In this document: positions 6,548 to 15,741 of the stretch, in pieces
How positions within the stretch are numbered: position 1 is the first letter of the stretch
How the letters are laid out: every line of letters starts with the position of its first letter
NCBI RefSeq assembly: GCF_023544465.1
Contig: NZ_JALPVL010000015.1
Coordinates: 124,001 to 188,000 of the forward strand
DNA: 64,000 bases
Source of the DNA: Paractinoplanes maris
GTDB lineage: Bacteria; Actinomycetota; Actinomycetes; Mycobacteriales; Micromonosporaceae
Direction: 5' to 3'
Translations under genes and position numbers: made by a program
Notes under the pieces: generated by a model
Seen by the model: only the letters and a program-made list of their open reading frames with translations
Databases searched by the model: none
What the model was told of the DNA's origin: nothing

Positions 6548-7744
6548 CTAAGGGTTGCGAGGGAATTGTTCGGCCAGGCCGGAAGCGTCGACCAGCGGGT
6601 GGTCGAGCAGGTCGCGCAGGGCCCGGGACCGCCGGGCCAGGGCGTCGCGCTGGGCCGGCGTCAGCGACACCCAGGGCGGCGGGCCGGCCGGATAGGCGGG
6701 TGGCAGCAGGCGTCCGCCCACATAGGTCGCCACGTTCACCAGCCGGACGGGGGCCGTGCGCACCTGCAGATGCGAGTCGACGACCTCGTGCTCCTCGGCC
6801 CGCACGTCGAACACGGCCAGATCGGCCGGCGCGCCGACGTCCAGCGAGCCGCCCGGGAGCCCGAGCGCCCGGGCGGGTGCGGCGGTCACCGCGTGGAGCA
6901 CGTCGGCCAGCGGCACGCCGACCGCCAGCAGCTTGGCCATCGTGGTCGGCAGGTCGAAGACCGGCCCGGGTAGCGACCGGCAGTGCAGGTCGGTCGACAC
7001 CGTGTGCGGGGCCAGCCCGAGGTCGAGCTGCCTTTCCAGGACGTCGAACGCGAACGCCCCGGAGCCGTGCCCGAGGTCGAGCAGCACACCGCGGTCGACC
7101 GCCGCGCGGACGGCCGGCCCGAGCGGCGAGGCGAGCCCGCTGGCGCAGTGCGTCATGATGTCGCCCGGCCGCAGCAGGTCGAGCACCTCGTCGAGCGCGG
7201 GCGGCGTCGTACCGATGTGGACCATCACCGGGATGTCGCAGGTCTCACCGACGGCGATGCCGCGGCGCAGCGGTTCCACCCCGTTGTCGCCCACCGTGTC
7301 GCGGTCGACGCGCACCTTGATGCCGCGGATCAGTGACCGGTGCTGCTGCACGGTGTCGACGGCCAGCGGCACGTCGCAGTTGCTGAGGTCGCGGCTCTCC
7401 CCGGTGCGCCCGGCCAGCCCGACTGCCGAGATGTTGAGCAGCACCGGCACGCGCACCTCGTGGAACGCGCGGCGCAGGAGCTCGACCGTGTAGGCCCCGG
7501 TCGAACCGGCGTCGACCCAGGTGGTCACCCCGGTCCGCCAGGCGATCGGGTCGGGGTCGATGCCCCAGTAACCCGGTCCGACGTGCGTGTGCAGGTCGAT
7601 CAGCCCGGGGGTCACCAGCCGGCCGGACACCTCGGCCACGACCCGGGCGTCGCGCGGCAGATCCGGGCCGACCGCGGCGATCACCCCGTCGGTGACCGCC
7701 ACGTCGAACGGCTCACCACCGGCCAGCAGCAGATCCCAGGTCAA
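6548..7744 (-). CDS. Amidohydrolase-superfamily metallohydrolase (deacetylase / D-aminoacylase-like)
   Basis: A metal-dependent amidohydrolase, probably removing an acyl group from an amino acid or amino sugar derivative. It shows the metal motif GLIDLHTHVG (H52, H54), a lysine in GIKVRVDRDTVG suited to bridge the metals, VMVHIGTTPP, ITHC-like MTHCASG, and the TIM-barrel end GSLDVGAPADLAVFD. This pattern fits the amidohydrolase/deacetylase group typified by EF_0837-like proteins; the exact substrate is unknown. I favour TTG 7744, with GGGAGGGG six bases upstream, over upstream starts that would cross the divergent promoter. RidA follows directly. Confidence 0.8.
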   Translation of the reverse strand: MTWDLLLAGGEPFDVAVTDGVIAAVGPDLPRDARVVAEVSGRLVTPGLIDLHTHVGPGYWGIDPDPIAWRTGVTTWVDAGSTGAYTVELLRRAFHEVRVPVLLNISAVGLAGRTGESRDLSNCDVPLAVDTVQQHRSLIRGIKVRVDRDTVGDNGVEPLRRGIAVGETCDIPVMVHIGTTPPALDEVLDLLRPGDIMTHCASGLASPLGPAVRAAVDRGVLLDLGHGSGAFAFDVLERQLDLGLAPHTVSTDLHCRSLPGPVFDLPTTMAKLLAVGVPLADVLHAVTAAPARALGLPGGSLDVGAPADLAVFDVRAEEHEVVDSHLQVRTAPVRLVNVATYVGGRLLPPAYPAGPPPWVSLTPAQRDALARRSRALRDLLDHPLVDASGLAEQFPRNP

Positions 7745-7763
7745 CGCCACCCCTCCCGAGCCG

Positions 7764-7783
7764 ACCCTACTCGAATCTAGGGT
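7764..7783. promoter_or_regulatory. Back-to-back TAGGGT -10 elements in a 46-bp divergent gap
   Basis: TAGGGT lies at 7778-7783 on the plus strand, seven bases before the GH20 ATG at 7791, suggesting a leaderless transcript. A second TAGGGT on the minus strand (7769-7764) lies 18-20 bases before the amidohydrolase TTG. The pair implies divergent promoters sharing one short control region. Recognition by the housekeeping sigma factor is inferred from the TAnnnT pattern. Confidence 0.5.
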
Positions 7784-7790
7784 GGTGATC

Positions 7791-9353
7791 ATGATCCCTC
7801 AGCCGGTCGCGGTGAATCCCACCGGTGGCGTCTTCATGCTCGGCCCCGAGACGCCGCTCGACTGTCCCGCCGAGCTGACCGGTGTCGCCTCGTGGCTGCG
7901 CTCCACGCTGCGCTGCCCGCTGGCACCGGGCCGGGGCGGCGTCCGCCTGCGGGTCGATCCGGGTCTGGAGCCCGAGATGTACGCCTTGACGTGCGCCCCC
8001 GACCGGCTGGAGATCACCGGCGGGTCGCCCGCCGGCGTCTTCTGGGGCGCGCAGACCCTGCGCCAGCTCCTGCCGCCGCCGGCGCTGCGCCGGGCCGGCC
8101 CGGTCGGCTGGCCGGTCCCGGGGGTCTCGGTGGTCGACCGCCCGCGGTTCGGCTGGCGCGGCGTGCTGCTCGATGTGGCCCGCCACTTCATGCCGGTGGC
8201 CGACGTGCTGCGTTTCATCGACCTGGCCGCCTTCCACAAGCTCAACGTGCTGCACCTGCATCTGACCGACGACCAGGGCTGGCGCCTCGAGGTGCCGGGC
8301 TGGCCGCGGCTGACCGAGGTCGGCGCGTGGCGGGCCGAGTCGATGGTCGGCGCCCGGCGGCACGCGCGTTTCGACGGCCGTCCGCACGGCGGCTTCTACA
8401 CCGCCGACGACCTGCGCGAGATCGTCGCCTACGCGGCCGAGCGGCACGTGCGGGTCGTCCCCGAGGTCGACATGCCGGGTCACATGCAGGCCGCGGTGGC
8501 CGCCTATCCACGGCTGGGCAACGGTTTCGCCGGCCGGGTGCGGACCAGCTGGGGTATCTCGCCGCACGTCCTGAACCTGGGCGAGGAGTCGCTGGACTTC
8601 TGCCGGGACGTGCTCGACCAGCTCTGCGACCTCTTCCCGTCCGAGCTGATCGGCATCGGCGGCGACGAGTGCCCGACCGGCGAGTGGGGCGGCGAGGACC
8701 GGCAGCCGGCGTTCACCGCGCTGATGGCCGAGCATCTGGCGCTGCGGGGAAGGCGGATCTACGGCTGGGACGAGATCCTCGAGGGTGGCGCGCCGCGCGG
8801 GGCCGTGGTGGCGGCCTGGCGGGGACCCGAGCCGACGCTGGTCGCCGCCCGCCGCGGGCACCAGGTGGTGGCGTGCCCGGACATCACGGTCTACCTCGAC
8901 TACCGGCAGTCCGACGACCCGGGCGAGCCGACACCGGTCGGGCCCCGGCTGAGCCTGGCCGACGTGTACGCCTTCACCCCCGTACCGGAAGGGTTGCCGG
9001 AATCGCAGCGGGAACTGGTGCTCGGCGGGCAGGCGAATGTCTGGACCGAGCACCTGGAGTCGGCACGGGCCGTGGACTACATGGCTTATCCGCGGCTGTG
9101 TGCGTTCGCCGAGGCGGTGTGGGACGCGCCGGACCGGTCGTACGCGTCGTTCGAGGCCCGGCTGCCGGAGCACCTGGCCCGGCTGGACGCGCTCGGGGTC
9201 GACTATCGGCCGTTGACCGGGCCGCGGCCGTGGGACGCCCGCCCCGACGCGCCCGGCCATCCGCGCGAGCGGGCCGACCGGCTGGCTGAACTGGCCGTGA
9301 TGACCGCGGGCTTGACCCGTCAAATCACCTCTGGTGAGCTGCCAGGAGCATGA
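7791..9353 (+). CDS. Beta-N-acetylhexosaminidase, GH20 family
   Basis: The enzyme removes terminal beta-linked N-acetylglucosamine or N-acetylgalactosamine, as in chitin or murein fragments, by substrate-assisted catalysis. A GH20b-like N-terminal domain (about residues 1-115) precedes the catalytic barrel. The barrel holds RGVLLDVARHFMP, LNVLHLHLTDDQGWR, VVPEVDMPGHMQA and the catalytic Asp-Glu pair D292-E293 in GIGGDECPTGEW. No signal peptide is visible, so it may act on imported oligosaccharides. The ATG start fits a leaderless transcript. The stop overlaps the next gene (ATGA), so the four-gene plus-strand run is probably one operon. Confidence 0.92.
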   Translation: MIPQPVAVNPTGGVFMLGPETPLDCPAELTGVASWLRSTLRCPLAPGRGGVRLRVDPGLEPEMYALTCAPDRLEITGGSPAGVFWGAQTLRQLLPPPALRRAGPVGWPVPGVSVVDRPRFGWRGVLLDVARHFMPVADVLRFIDLAAFHKLNVLHLHLTDDQGWRLEVPGWPRLTEVGAWRAESMVGARRHARFDGRPHGGFYTADDLREIVAYAAERHVRVVPEVDMPGHMQAAVAAYPRLGNGFAGRVRTSWGISPHVLNLGEESLDFCRDVLDQLCDLFPSELIGIGGDECPTGEWGGEDRQPAFTALMAEHLALRGRRIYGWDEILEGGAPRGAVVAAWRGPEPTLVAARRGHQVVACPDITVYLDYRQSDDPGEPTPVGPRLSLADVYAFTPVPEGLPESQRELVLGGQANVWTEHLESARAVDYMAYPRLCAFAEAVWDAPDRSYASFEARLPEHLARLDALGVDYRPLTGPRPWDARPDAPGHPRERADRLAELAVMTAGLTRQITSGELPGA

Positions 9354-9772
9354 GCTACGACAACGAGCGGACTCGATTCCGCGCCTACGGCAACCAACTG
9401 ATCGGCGCGCACCTGCGCCTGCGCGAGATGGTCGACGACCTCTACGACGCGCTGGACGAGGGCCGCGACCTGCGGCTGCACTGCCTCACCCTGTGCACGG
9501 CGGTGACCGAGCACCACACGGCCGAGGACACGAACGTCTTCCCGCTGCTGGCCGGGCGGCATCCCGAGCTGGCCTCGTTCCTCGACGGCCTGCGGCGCGA
9601 CCACGAGATCATCGCGGGGATGCTGCGGCGGCTCGAGGCGGCCACCACGCACGAGGAGCTCGACGGGCTCAGCGCGGTACTGGAGACGCACTTCATCGGT
9701 GAGGAGAAGCGCCTGACCGGCGTACTGAATGCTCTGGAACCGCTCGGTGATCTAGGGATCGAGGTCAAGTGA
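9350..9772 (+). CDS. Hemerythrin-like HHE domain protein
   Basis: A 140-residue four-helix protein of the hemerythrin HHE cation-binding family, expected to bind a di-iron centre and sense or handle oxygen or reactive species. Candidate ligands lie in IGAHLRLREM, VTEHHTAEDTNVFP, RRDHEIIAGML and LETHFIGEEKRL, in the order expected for the family. It overlaps the hexosaminidase stop by four bases and the next gene by one, so it is cotranscribed. Its role in the sugar/amino-acid cluster is unclear. Confidence 0.85.
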   Translation: MSYDNERTRFRAYGNQLIGAHLRLREMVDDLYDALDEGRDLRLHCLTLCTAVTEHHTAEDTNVFPLLAGRHPELASFLDGLRRDHEIIAGMLRRLEAATTHEELDGLSAVLETHFIGEEKRLTGVLNALEPLGDLGIEVK

Positions 9773-10971
9773 TGGACGTGCCCGAGGTGGTCGTCGACTG
9801 GCGCAGCAAGGGTTTCTGGCAGCCGGAGGGCACATTCTCCGTCGCCGACCGGCCGAGTCTGTTCGGTGGGCAGTTCACCTGGCCGCTGCTGGTGCTGCGG
9901 CGCGACGCGGCCGAGGCGAACATCGCGACCATGGCCGCCTACACCCGGCGGCACGGCTGGGAACTGGCCCCGCACGCCAAGACGACGATGGCCCCGGGGC
10001 TGCTGGCCCGGCAGCTGGACGCCGGCGCCTGGGGCCTGACGGTGGCGACCCCCGACCAGGCGCTCGTGCTGCGCCGGCTCGGGGTGCCGCGGGTGCTCAT
10101 CGCCAACGAGGTGCTTGACCCGACCGCGCTGCGCTGGCTGGCCGAACAGGGCGCGGCCGGCTGGGAGGTCTTCTTCCAGGTCGACTCGGTCGCCGGGGCG
10201 ACCGTCGCCGCGCAGGCGGCCTCGGCGGGTCCGCTGCGGGTCCTGGTCGAGCTGGGTCACGACCACGGCCGTACGGGGGTCAGGACGCTGGAGGGCCTGG
10301 AAGTCGTGGCCCGGGCCGTGGCCGCGGCACCCGGCCTCGAGCTGGCCGGCCTCACCGCGTACGAGGGTCAGCTGCGCACCGAGCCCGAGGTGGACGCCTT
10401 CCTGGGCCAGGTGGTGTCCGGGTTCGAACGGCTGCGCGACGCGGGGCTGCTGCCCGGGCGGCCGATCCTGTCGGCCGGCGGCAGCGCGTGGTTCGACCGG
10501 GTCGTCGCGCGGATCGCCCCGGTCGCCGGCGAGGCCACGCTGGTGCTGCGCAGCGGCGCCTCGGTCACCCACGACGACGGTTTCTACCGCGAGCGCACGC
10601 CGTTTCTGCGGGTGCCCGAGGAGGGGCCGCTGGCCGCCGCGCTCGACCTGTGGGCCCAGGTGATCTCGGCCCCCGAGCCCGGGCTGGCGCTGGCCGGGAT
10701 GGGCAAGCGGGACGCGCCGTTCGACGAGGGCCTGCCGGTGCCGATGGAGGTGCGGCGGCCGGACGGCACGTTCGCCCCGGCCACCGGCATCGAGGTGACC
10801 AGACTCAACGACCACCACACCTATCTGTCCATCGGGGACGGTCAGCTGCACCCGGGCGATCTGGTGCGGTTCGGCATCTCGCATCCGTGCACGGCCTTCG
10901 ACAAGTGGCGGCACATCCCGGTGATCGACGAGGACCGGCGCGTGGTCGACGTGCTGGCCACTTATTTCTGA
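9772..10971 (+). CDS. D-serine dehydratase / D-threonine aldolase-like PLP enzyme (DSD1 type)
   Basis: A fold-type III PLP enzyme with an alanine-racemase-like N-terminal barrel. HAKTTMAP carries the probable PLP lysine (K70). The C-terminal HPC motif (H371, C373, in ISHPCTAFDKW) matches the zinc ligands of eukaryotic-type D-serine dehydratase. It should deaminate or cleave a D-hydroxy amino acid in the cytoplasm, producing ammonia and a 2-oxo acid through an aminoacrylate. The neighbouring RidA and amidohydrolase fit D-amino-acid salvage. I chose ATG 9772, sharing one base with the upstream stop; GTG 9769 is possible. Confidence 0.85.
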   Translation: MDVPEVVVDWRSKGFWQPEGTFSVADRPSLFGGQFTWPLLVLRRDAAEANIATMAAYTRRHGWELAPHAKTTMAPGLLARQLDAGAWGLTVATPDQALVLRRLGVPRVLIANEVLDPTALRWLAEQGAAGWEVFFQVDSVAGATVAAQAASAGPLRVLVELGHDHGRTGVRTLEGLEVVARAVAAAPGLELAGLTAYEGQLRTEPEVDAFLGQVVSGFERLRDAGLLPGRPILSAGGSAWFDRVVARIAPVAGEATLVLRSGASVTHDDGFYRERTPFLRVPEEGPLAAALDLWAQVISAPEPGLALAGMGKRDAPFDEGLPVPMEVRRPDGTFAPATGIEVTRLNDHHTYLSIGDGQLHPGDLVRFGISHPCTAFDKWRHIPVIDEDRRVVDVLATYF

Positions 10972-11006
10972 TCGCGCCGGTGGCAGACTGCGGACAGGAG
11001 GCATCG

Positions 11007-11786
11007 ATGACCGTCGCGGACGGGCAGGGCATCTTCCGGGCCCGTTTCGACTGGGGGCCGGTGGGGGCGGACGCGGTGGCCCCCGGCGCGGCCTTCGTCG
11101 CCGTGGTCGACGTGCTGTCGTTCACGACCACGCTGACCGTGGCGGTGGAGCAGGGTGTCAGCGTCCTGCCCTACCGGTGGCGGGACGACTCGGCGGTGGC
11201 CGAGGCCCGGCGGCATGGGGCGATGCTGGCCGTGCTGCGCTCGCAGGCCGGGCCGGGTCAGATCACGCTGTCGCCCGAGAGCATCCTGAGTTACGACCTG
11301 GAGGCCGCGAAGATCGACCGGCTGGTGCTCCCGTCGCCCAACGGATCGGCGATCTCGGTGCGGCTGGCCGACGCCGGCTGCACGGTGGTCGGGGTCTGCC
11401 TGCGGAACGCGGCGGCCGCGGCCACCTGGGTGAGCGAGCGGGCCGCCGGACGGCCGGTGGCGGTGGTCGCGGCGGGCGAGCGGTGGCCGGACGGATCGTT
11501 GCGGCCGGCCGCCGAGGACCTGTGGGGCGCCGGCGCCTTCCTGGCCCGGCTGGCCGAGGTGGACGGACCGGACGGGTTCTCGCCCGAGGCGCTGACCGCG
11601 GTCGCGGCCTATCGCGGGGTGGCCGACCGGCTCGCGACCGCCCTGCCGGACTCGGCGAGCGGCCGCGAACTGCGGACCAACGGCTTCGCGGGCGACGTGA
11701 CGGTGGCCGCCGCGGTGGACGCCAGCCCGGTGGTGCCGGTGCTGCGCGACGGCTGGTTCGTGCCCGCCCACCAGGGCGACATCTGA
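11007..11786 (+). CDS. ComB-like 2-phosphosulfolactate phosphatase family protein
   Basis: A protein of 259 residues resembling the ComB family of Mg-dependent acid phosphatases. The N-terminal core AFVAVVDVLSFTTTLTVAVEQG is characteristic, followed by SPNGSAISV, LRNAAAAATWV and AAGERWPDGSLRPAAEDLWGAGAFL. True ComB acts in coenzyme M synthesis, which is not expected here, so the substrate is probably another phosphate ester. ATG 11007 is preceded by AGGAGG. It follows the DSD gene by 35 bases and probably ends this operon. Confidence 0.78.
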   Translation: MTVADGQGIFRARFDWGPVGADAVAPGAAFVAVVDVLSFTTTLTVAVEQGVSVLPYRWRDDSAVAEARRHGAMLAVLRSQAGPGQITLSPESILSYDLEAAKIDRLVLPSPNGSAISVRLADAGCTVVGVCLRNAAAAATWVSERAAGRPVAVVAAGERWPDGSLRPAAEDLWGAGAFLARLAEVDGPDGFSPEALTAVAAYRGVADRLATALPDSASGRELRTNGFAGDVTVAAAVDASPVVPVLRDGWFVPAHQGDI

Positions 11787-11873
11787 CATCAGTCGCCTGG
11801 CCGAGGGATGGGGCACGGGCTTTCGTCGGCTTAGGTTCGGTTCATCCGGTTTGCCGACTGTTCGGAGCCGCTG

Positions 11874-12560
11874 ATGTCGACGTTTCGTGGCACCCACAAC
11901 CTTCCGCCCCGGCCCCGCGACCCTTATCCGGTGAACCGGGCCGAACCGGCCGAGCCGGCGATCTCGGACGGGCCGACCGAGCGGATCGGCGGGCGGACCG
12001 GGCGGCGCGCCGGGATGGCGTTCCTGGCCACCGTGGTCGCGCTCTTCGCGCTCAACGTGGCCGTGGTCGCGATCTTCGTCGGGTGGCGGGCGTCGAACCT
12101 GGCCCGAGCGGCGCTCGACCGGCCGGTGCCGGCGGCGGCGGGCCCGGCCGAGCGGGAGGGCTTCGCCGTCTCGTACGCCCAGGAGCCGCTGCGGGTGCAG
12201 GTGGGCTGCTCGGCGGTGATCTTCCTCGACCTCGACGAGCCGCGGTCGAACGCCGCCGAGAAGGGGAGTGACCTGCGGTACGACAGCCGCTGCGGCGATC
12301 AGCCGCCGAGCCTGGTGCTCGGGTCCGGGGCGGCCGGCGGCAGCCAGGTCATGAGCATGGACCTGGACGCGGCGGGGTGCGCGCGGGCGATCCGGACCAG
12401 CCCGATCGGGCCGGGGGCCAGTGTTCCCGTACGGAAAGGGACCGTTCTCTGCGTGCTCACCGCGGCCACCCCGGCCCGGATGGTGCTGATCGAGATCACC
12501 GATGTGGGCAAGACGGGCACGGCCGGGATGCGGGCCACGTCGTGGAAGGTGGCGGCCTGA
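11874..12560 (+). CDS. Hypothetical single-pass membrane protein
   Basis: I do not recognise a family. The 228-residue protein has a proline- and charge-rich cytoplasmic N terminus (about residues 1-46, ending in GRRAG), one transmembrane helix (about 48-69, MAFLATVVALFALNVAVVAIFV) and an exported domain of about 160 residues. Four cysteines are in the outer part (GCSA, SRCG, AGCA, LCVL), enough for disulfides. The layout suggests a type II membrane protein with an extracellular beta-rich domain. It lies between the ComB-like gene and aspS and has normal codon use. Confidence 0.7.
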   Translation: MSTFRGTHNLPPRPRDPYPVNRAEPAEPAISDGPTERIGGRTGRRAGMAFLATVVALFALNVAVVAIFVGWRASNLARAALDRPVPAAAGPAEREGFAVSYAQEPLRVQVGCSAVIFLDLDEPRSNAAEKGSDLRYDSRCGDQPPSLVLGSGAAGGSQVMSMDLDAAGCARAIRTSPIGPGASVPVRKGTVLCVLTAATPARMVLIEITDVGKTGTAGMRATSWKVAA

Positions 12561-12627
12561 CGGCGGTCGTGCCGGGCGCCCCTGACAGAATGTGGGCGGA
12601 CGTATGACCGCTGTGAGGAGCCTTCCC

Positions 12628-14430
12628 GTGATTCGTACCCATGACGCCGGCACCCTGCGCGCGAGCGACGCCGGCACGACGGTGACGCTCGCCGGGTGGG
12701 TGGCCCGCCGGCGCGACCACGGCGGGGTCATCTTCGTCGACCTGCGTGACGCCTCCGGGGTGGTGCAGGTGGTCTTCCGGGAGGAGGACGCGCACGCGCT
12801 GCGCAACGAGTTCTGCGTGCTCGTGGTGGGCGAGGTGTCCGCGCGCCCCGAGGGCAACGCCAACCCCGAGCTGGCCACCGGCGAGATCGAGGTGACGGCG
12901 TCGCAGCTCACCGTCCTCTCCGAGGCCGCCCCGCTGCCGCTGCCGGTCGACGACACGATCACCGCGTCGGACGACCTGCGGCTCAAATACCGCTATCTCG
13001 ACCTGCGCCGCTCCGGCCCGGCCAACGCGCTGCGGCTGCGCTCGCGGGCCAACCAGATCGCCCGCGAGGTGCTGCACGCCCGCGACTTCAACGAGATCGA
13101 GACGCCGACCCTGACCCGCTCGACGCCTGAGGGCGCCCGCGACTTCCTGGTGCCGGTGCGGCTGCAGCCCGGCACCTGGTATGCCCTGCCCCAGTCGCCC
13201 CAGCTGTTCAAGCAGCTGCTCATGGTGGCCGGCCTGGAGCGGTATTACCAGATCGCCCGCTGCTACCGCGACGAGGACTTCCGGGCCGACCGGCAGCCCG
13301 AGTTCACCCAGCTCGACATCGAGATGTCGTTCGTCACGCAGGACGACATCATCGCGCTCGGCGAGGAGATCGTCTCGCGGCTCTGGAGCGAGCTGGCCGG
13401 CTACCAGGTGCAGCTGCCGATCCCGCGGATCACCTGGACCGACGCGATGAACCGGTACGGCTCCGACAAGCCCGACCTGCGCTACGGCGTCGAGCTGACC
13501 GAGCTGACGTCCTATCTGCAGGGCACCGAGTTCCGCGTGTTCGCCGGGGCCATCGCGGCCGGCGGCTACGTCGGTGCCGTGGTCATGCCCGGCGGCGCGG
13601 CGCAGACCCGCAAGGAGCTCGACGGCTGGCAGGACTGGGCCAAGGCGCGCGGCGCCCGCGGCCTGGCCTATGTCGTGCTCGACGCGGAGACGGGGGAGGC
13701 CCGCGGCCCGGTCGCCAAGAACCTGTCCGCGGAGCACCTGGGCGGGCTGGCCGACGTGGTCGGCGCCAAGCCGGGCGACGCGATCTTCTTCGCCGCCGCC
13801 AACGAGCGCCGCGAGGCGCAGGAGTTGCTCGGCGCGGCCCGCATCGAGATCGCCAAGCGCTCGGGCCTGATCGACGAGTCGGCCTGGGCGTTCTGCTGGG
13901 TCGTCGACGCGCCCATGTTCGAGAAGACCGACGAGGGTGGCTGGACGGCCGTCCACCACCCCTTCACCTCGCCCAACGACGAGTGGCTGGACCGGTTCGA
14001 GGAGGCGCCCGACCAGGCGCTGGCCTACGCGTACGACATCGTCGTCAACGGCAACGAGATCGGTGGCGGCAGCGTCCGTATCCACCGGGCCGACGTGCAG
14101 AGCCGGGTCTTCGACCTGCTCGGCATCACGCCCGAGGAGGCCCAGGACAAGTTCGGCTTCCTGCTCGAGGCGTTCAAGTACGGCCCGCCGCCGCACGCCG
14201 GCATCGCGCTCGGCTGGGACCGCACCTGCATGCTGCTCAGCGGCAACGAGTCGATCCGGGAGGTCATCGCGTTCCCCAAGACCCGCGGCGGCTACGACCC
14301 GCTGACCACGGCGCCCACCCCGATCACCGCACAGCAGCGGCTCGAGGCCGGCATCGACGCGAAGCCCAAGCCGGCGGCCGGCACCCCCGGCACCGACGGT
14401 CAGGCGGTTCCGGTGGAGCGCTCGAACTGA
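12628..14430 (+). CDS. aspS: Aspartyl-tRNA synthetase
   Basis: A class IIb synthetase charging tRNA-Asp (or tRNA-Asp and tRNA-Asn if non-discriminating, which cannot be settled here). An OB-fold anticodon-binding domain (about residues 1-105, with TLAGWVARRRDHGGVIFVDLRD) precedes the class II core with motif 2 (YQIARCYRDEDFRADRQPEF), an inserted GAD domain (about 275-410) and motif 3 (GIALGWDRTCMLL). I chose GTG 12628, giving MIRTHDAGTLRASDAG, which matches the usual N terminus and has GAGGAG upstream. ATG 12604 would add eight unmatched residues. The C-terminal ~20 residues are Pro/Gly-rich. Confidence 0.96.
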   Translation: MIRTHDAGTLRASDAGTTVTLAGWVARRRDHGGVIFVDLRDASGVVQVVFREEDAHALRNEFCVLVVGEVSARPEGNANPELATGEIEVTASQLTVLSEAAPLPLPVDDTITASDDLRLKYRYLDLRRSGPANALRLRSRANQIAREVLHARDFNEIETPTLTRSTPEGARDFLVPVRLQPGTWYALPQSPQLFKQLLMVAGLERYYQIARCYRDEDFRADRQPEFTQLDIEMSFVTQDDIIALGEEIVSRLWSELAGYQVQLPIPRITWTDAMNRYGSDKPDLRYGVELTELTSYLQGTEFRVFAGAIAAGGYVGAVVMPGGAAQTRKELDGWQDWAKARGARGLAYVVLDAETGEARGPVAKNLSAEHLGGLADVVGAKPGDAIFFAAANERREAQELLGAARIEIAKRSGLIDESAWAFCWVVDAPMFEKTDEGGWTAVHHPFTSPNDEWLDRFEEAPDQALAYAYDIVVNGNEIGGGSVRIHRADVQSRVFDLLGITPEEAQDKFGFLLEAFKYGPPPHAGIALGWDRTCMLLSGNESIREVIAFPKTRGGYDPLTTAPTPITAQQRLEAGIDAKPKPAAGTPGTDGQAVPVERSN

Positions 14431-14442
14431 TCTGATCTACCC

Positions 14443-15234
14443 ATGAGCATTCTCGTCGTCGGCGCGTCCGGTTTCCTCGGTTCCGAAGTGGCTCGGCAGG
14501 CGACGGCCGCCGGTCATGCGGTGGTCGGCACGGCCACCACCTCGGCCGGCGGCTGGGTGCCGGTGGACGTCACCGATCGCAAGGCGGTGCGGGCGCTGAT
14601 CTCCGCCTTACGCCCGAAGCTGATCATCAACAGCACCTGGGGTGACTGGCGGGTCTCGGCCGACGGCGCGGCCACCATCGCCGCCGAGGCGGCGATGGTG
14701 GGGGCCCGGCTGGTGCACGTGTCGACGGACGCGCTGCACGCCGGTCGGCCCGCGCCGTACACCGAGGACGATCCGCCCACACCGGTCAGCCTCTACGGCG
14801 CGGCCAAGGCGGCGGCCGAGACCGCGGTGACCGCGATCGACCCGTCGTCGGTCATCGTGCGGACCTCGCTGATCTACGGCCACGGCCGGGGCCGTTTCGA
14901 GAGGTTCGTGCTCGGGCTGCTCGACGGCGGGACGGGCACGCTGTTCACCGACGAGATCCGCTGCCCGATCCACGTCGAGGACCTGGCCGGCGCGCTGCTC
15001 CAGCTGGCCGACTCGCGTTTCGCCGGCGTCCTCAACGTGGCCGGCCCGCAGGCGGTCTCGCGCGTGGAGTTCGGCCGCCTGATCGCCCAGGCGCACGGGC
15101 TCGACCCGGCGGCGCTGCCGGTCGGGCTCAGCACCGACGCCGACCTCGGGCCCCGGCCGCTCGACGTCAAGCTCGACACCTCGCTTGCCCGTTCGGTGCT
15201 GCGGACCCGGTTGCGGCCGGTCGCAGGCATGTGA
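14443..15234 (+). CDS. NAD-dependent extended SDR, RmlD-like sugar-nucleotide reductase family
   Basis: A Rossmann-fold protein of 263 residues. GASGFLG (residues 7-13) is the nucleotide-binding loop, VHVSTDALHAG the catalytic Ser/Thr region, and YGAAKAAAE the Tyr-X3-Lys active site. The overall pattern is that of dTDP-4-dehydrorhamnose reductase (RmlD), but no other rhamnose genes are nearby, so the substrate is open. It follows aspS by 12 bases, and its stop overlaps the next start (GTGA). Confidence 0.8.
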   Translation: MSILVVGASGFLGSEVARQATAAGHAVVGTATTSAGGWVPVDVTDRKAVRALISALRPKLIINSTWGDWRVSADGAATIAAEAAMVGARLVHVSTDALHAGRPAPYTEDDPPTPVSLYGAAKAAAETAVTAIDPSSVIVRTSLIYGHGRGRFERFVLGLLDGGTGTLFTDEIRCPIHVEDLAGALLQLADSRFAGVLNVAGPQAVSRVEFGRLIAQAHGLDPAALPVGLSTDADLGPRPLDVKLDTSLARSVLRTRLRPVAGM

Positions 15235-15734
15235 GACTGATCGGCGTGGAGCCGACGATTGTCGAGAGAGCCGAGCAGCCGTATGTGGGCCGGCGTGAGT
15301 CGATCACCATGACGCAGTTCGCGCGCGTCGCCGACCACCTGCCCACCATGGCCGCCCGGCTCGGCGAGCACGGGGTGCCCGTCGCGGGTGCGCCGTTCTT
15401 CCGCTACCGGGTCATCGACATGTCGGCCGACCTGGTGATCGAGGCCGGCATCCCGGTCAGCGAGCCGGTGGACGTGCCCGCCCCGGCCTTCGTCGAGACG
15501 CTGCCGGCCGGCCGCTATGCCACGGTCAGCCACGTCGGCCACCCCGACGGGCTGATGGCGGTCACCGCCAAGCTGCTCGACTGGGCCCGCGAGCAGCACC
15601 TGGAGTGGGACATGCAGCCCACCCCGACCGGTGAGGTCTGGGGCTGCCGCCTCGAGGTGCTGATGACCGACCCGGCCCAGCAGCCCGACATGCACAAGTG
15701 GCGCACCGACCTGTTCTTCAAGCTTGCCGGCTGA
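15231..15734 (+). CDS. GyrI-like / AraC effector-binding domain protein
   Basis: A 167-residue single-domain protein of the GyrI-like small-molecule-binding fold. It begins with EPTIVERAEQPYVGRRESITM, continues with PFFRYRVIDMSADLVIEAGIPV and PAGRYATVSHVGHPDGLMAVTAKLLDWA, and ends in a strand with MHKWRTDLFFKLA. No DNA-binding domain is attached, so it may sequester or sense a ligand. GTG 15231 overlaps the SDR stop; GTG 15246 is an alternative without a ribosome binding site. It is tightly coupled to the SDR gene. Confidence 0.78.
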   Translation: MRLIGVEPTIVERAEQPYVGRRESITMTQFARVADHLPTMAARLGEHGVPVAGAPFFRYRVIDMSADLVIEAGIPVSEPVDVPAPAFVETLPAGRYATVSHVGHPDGLMAVTAKLLDWAREQHLEWDMQPTPTGEVWGCRLEVLMTDPAQQPDMHKWRTDLFFKLAG

Positions 15735-15741
15735 GTCCCGG

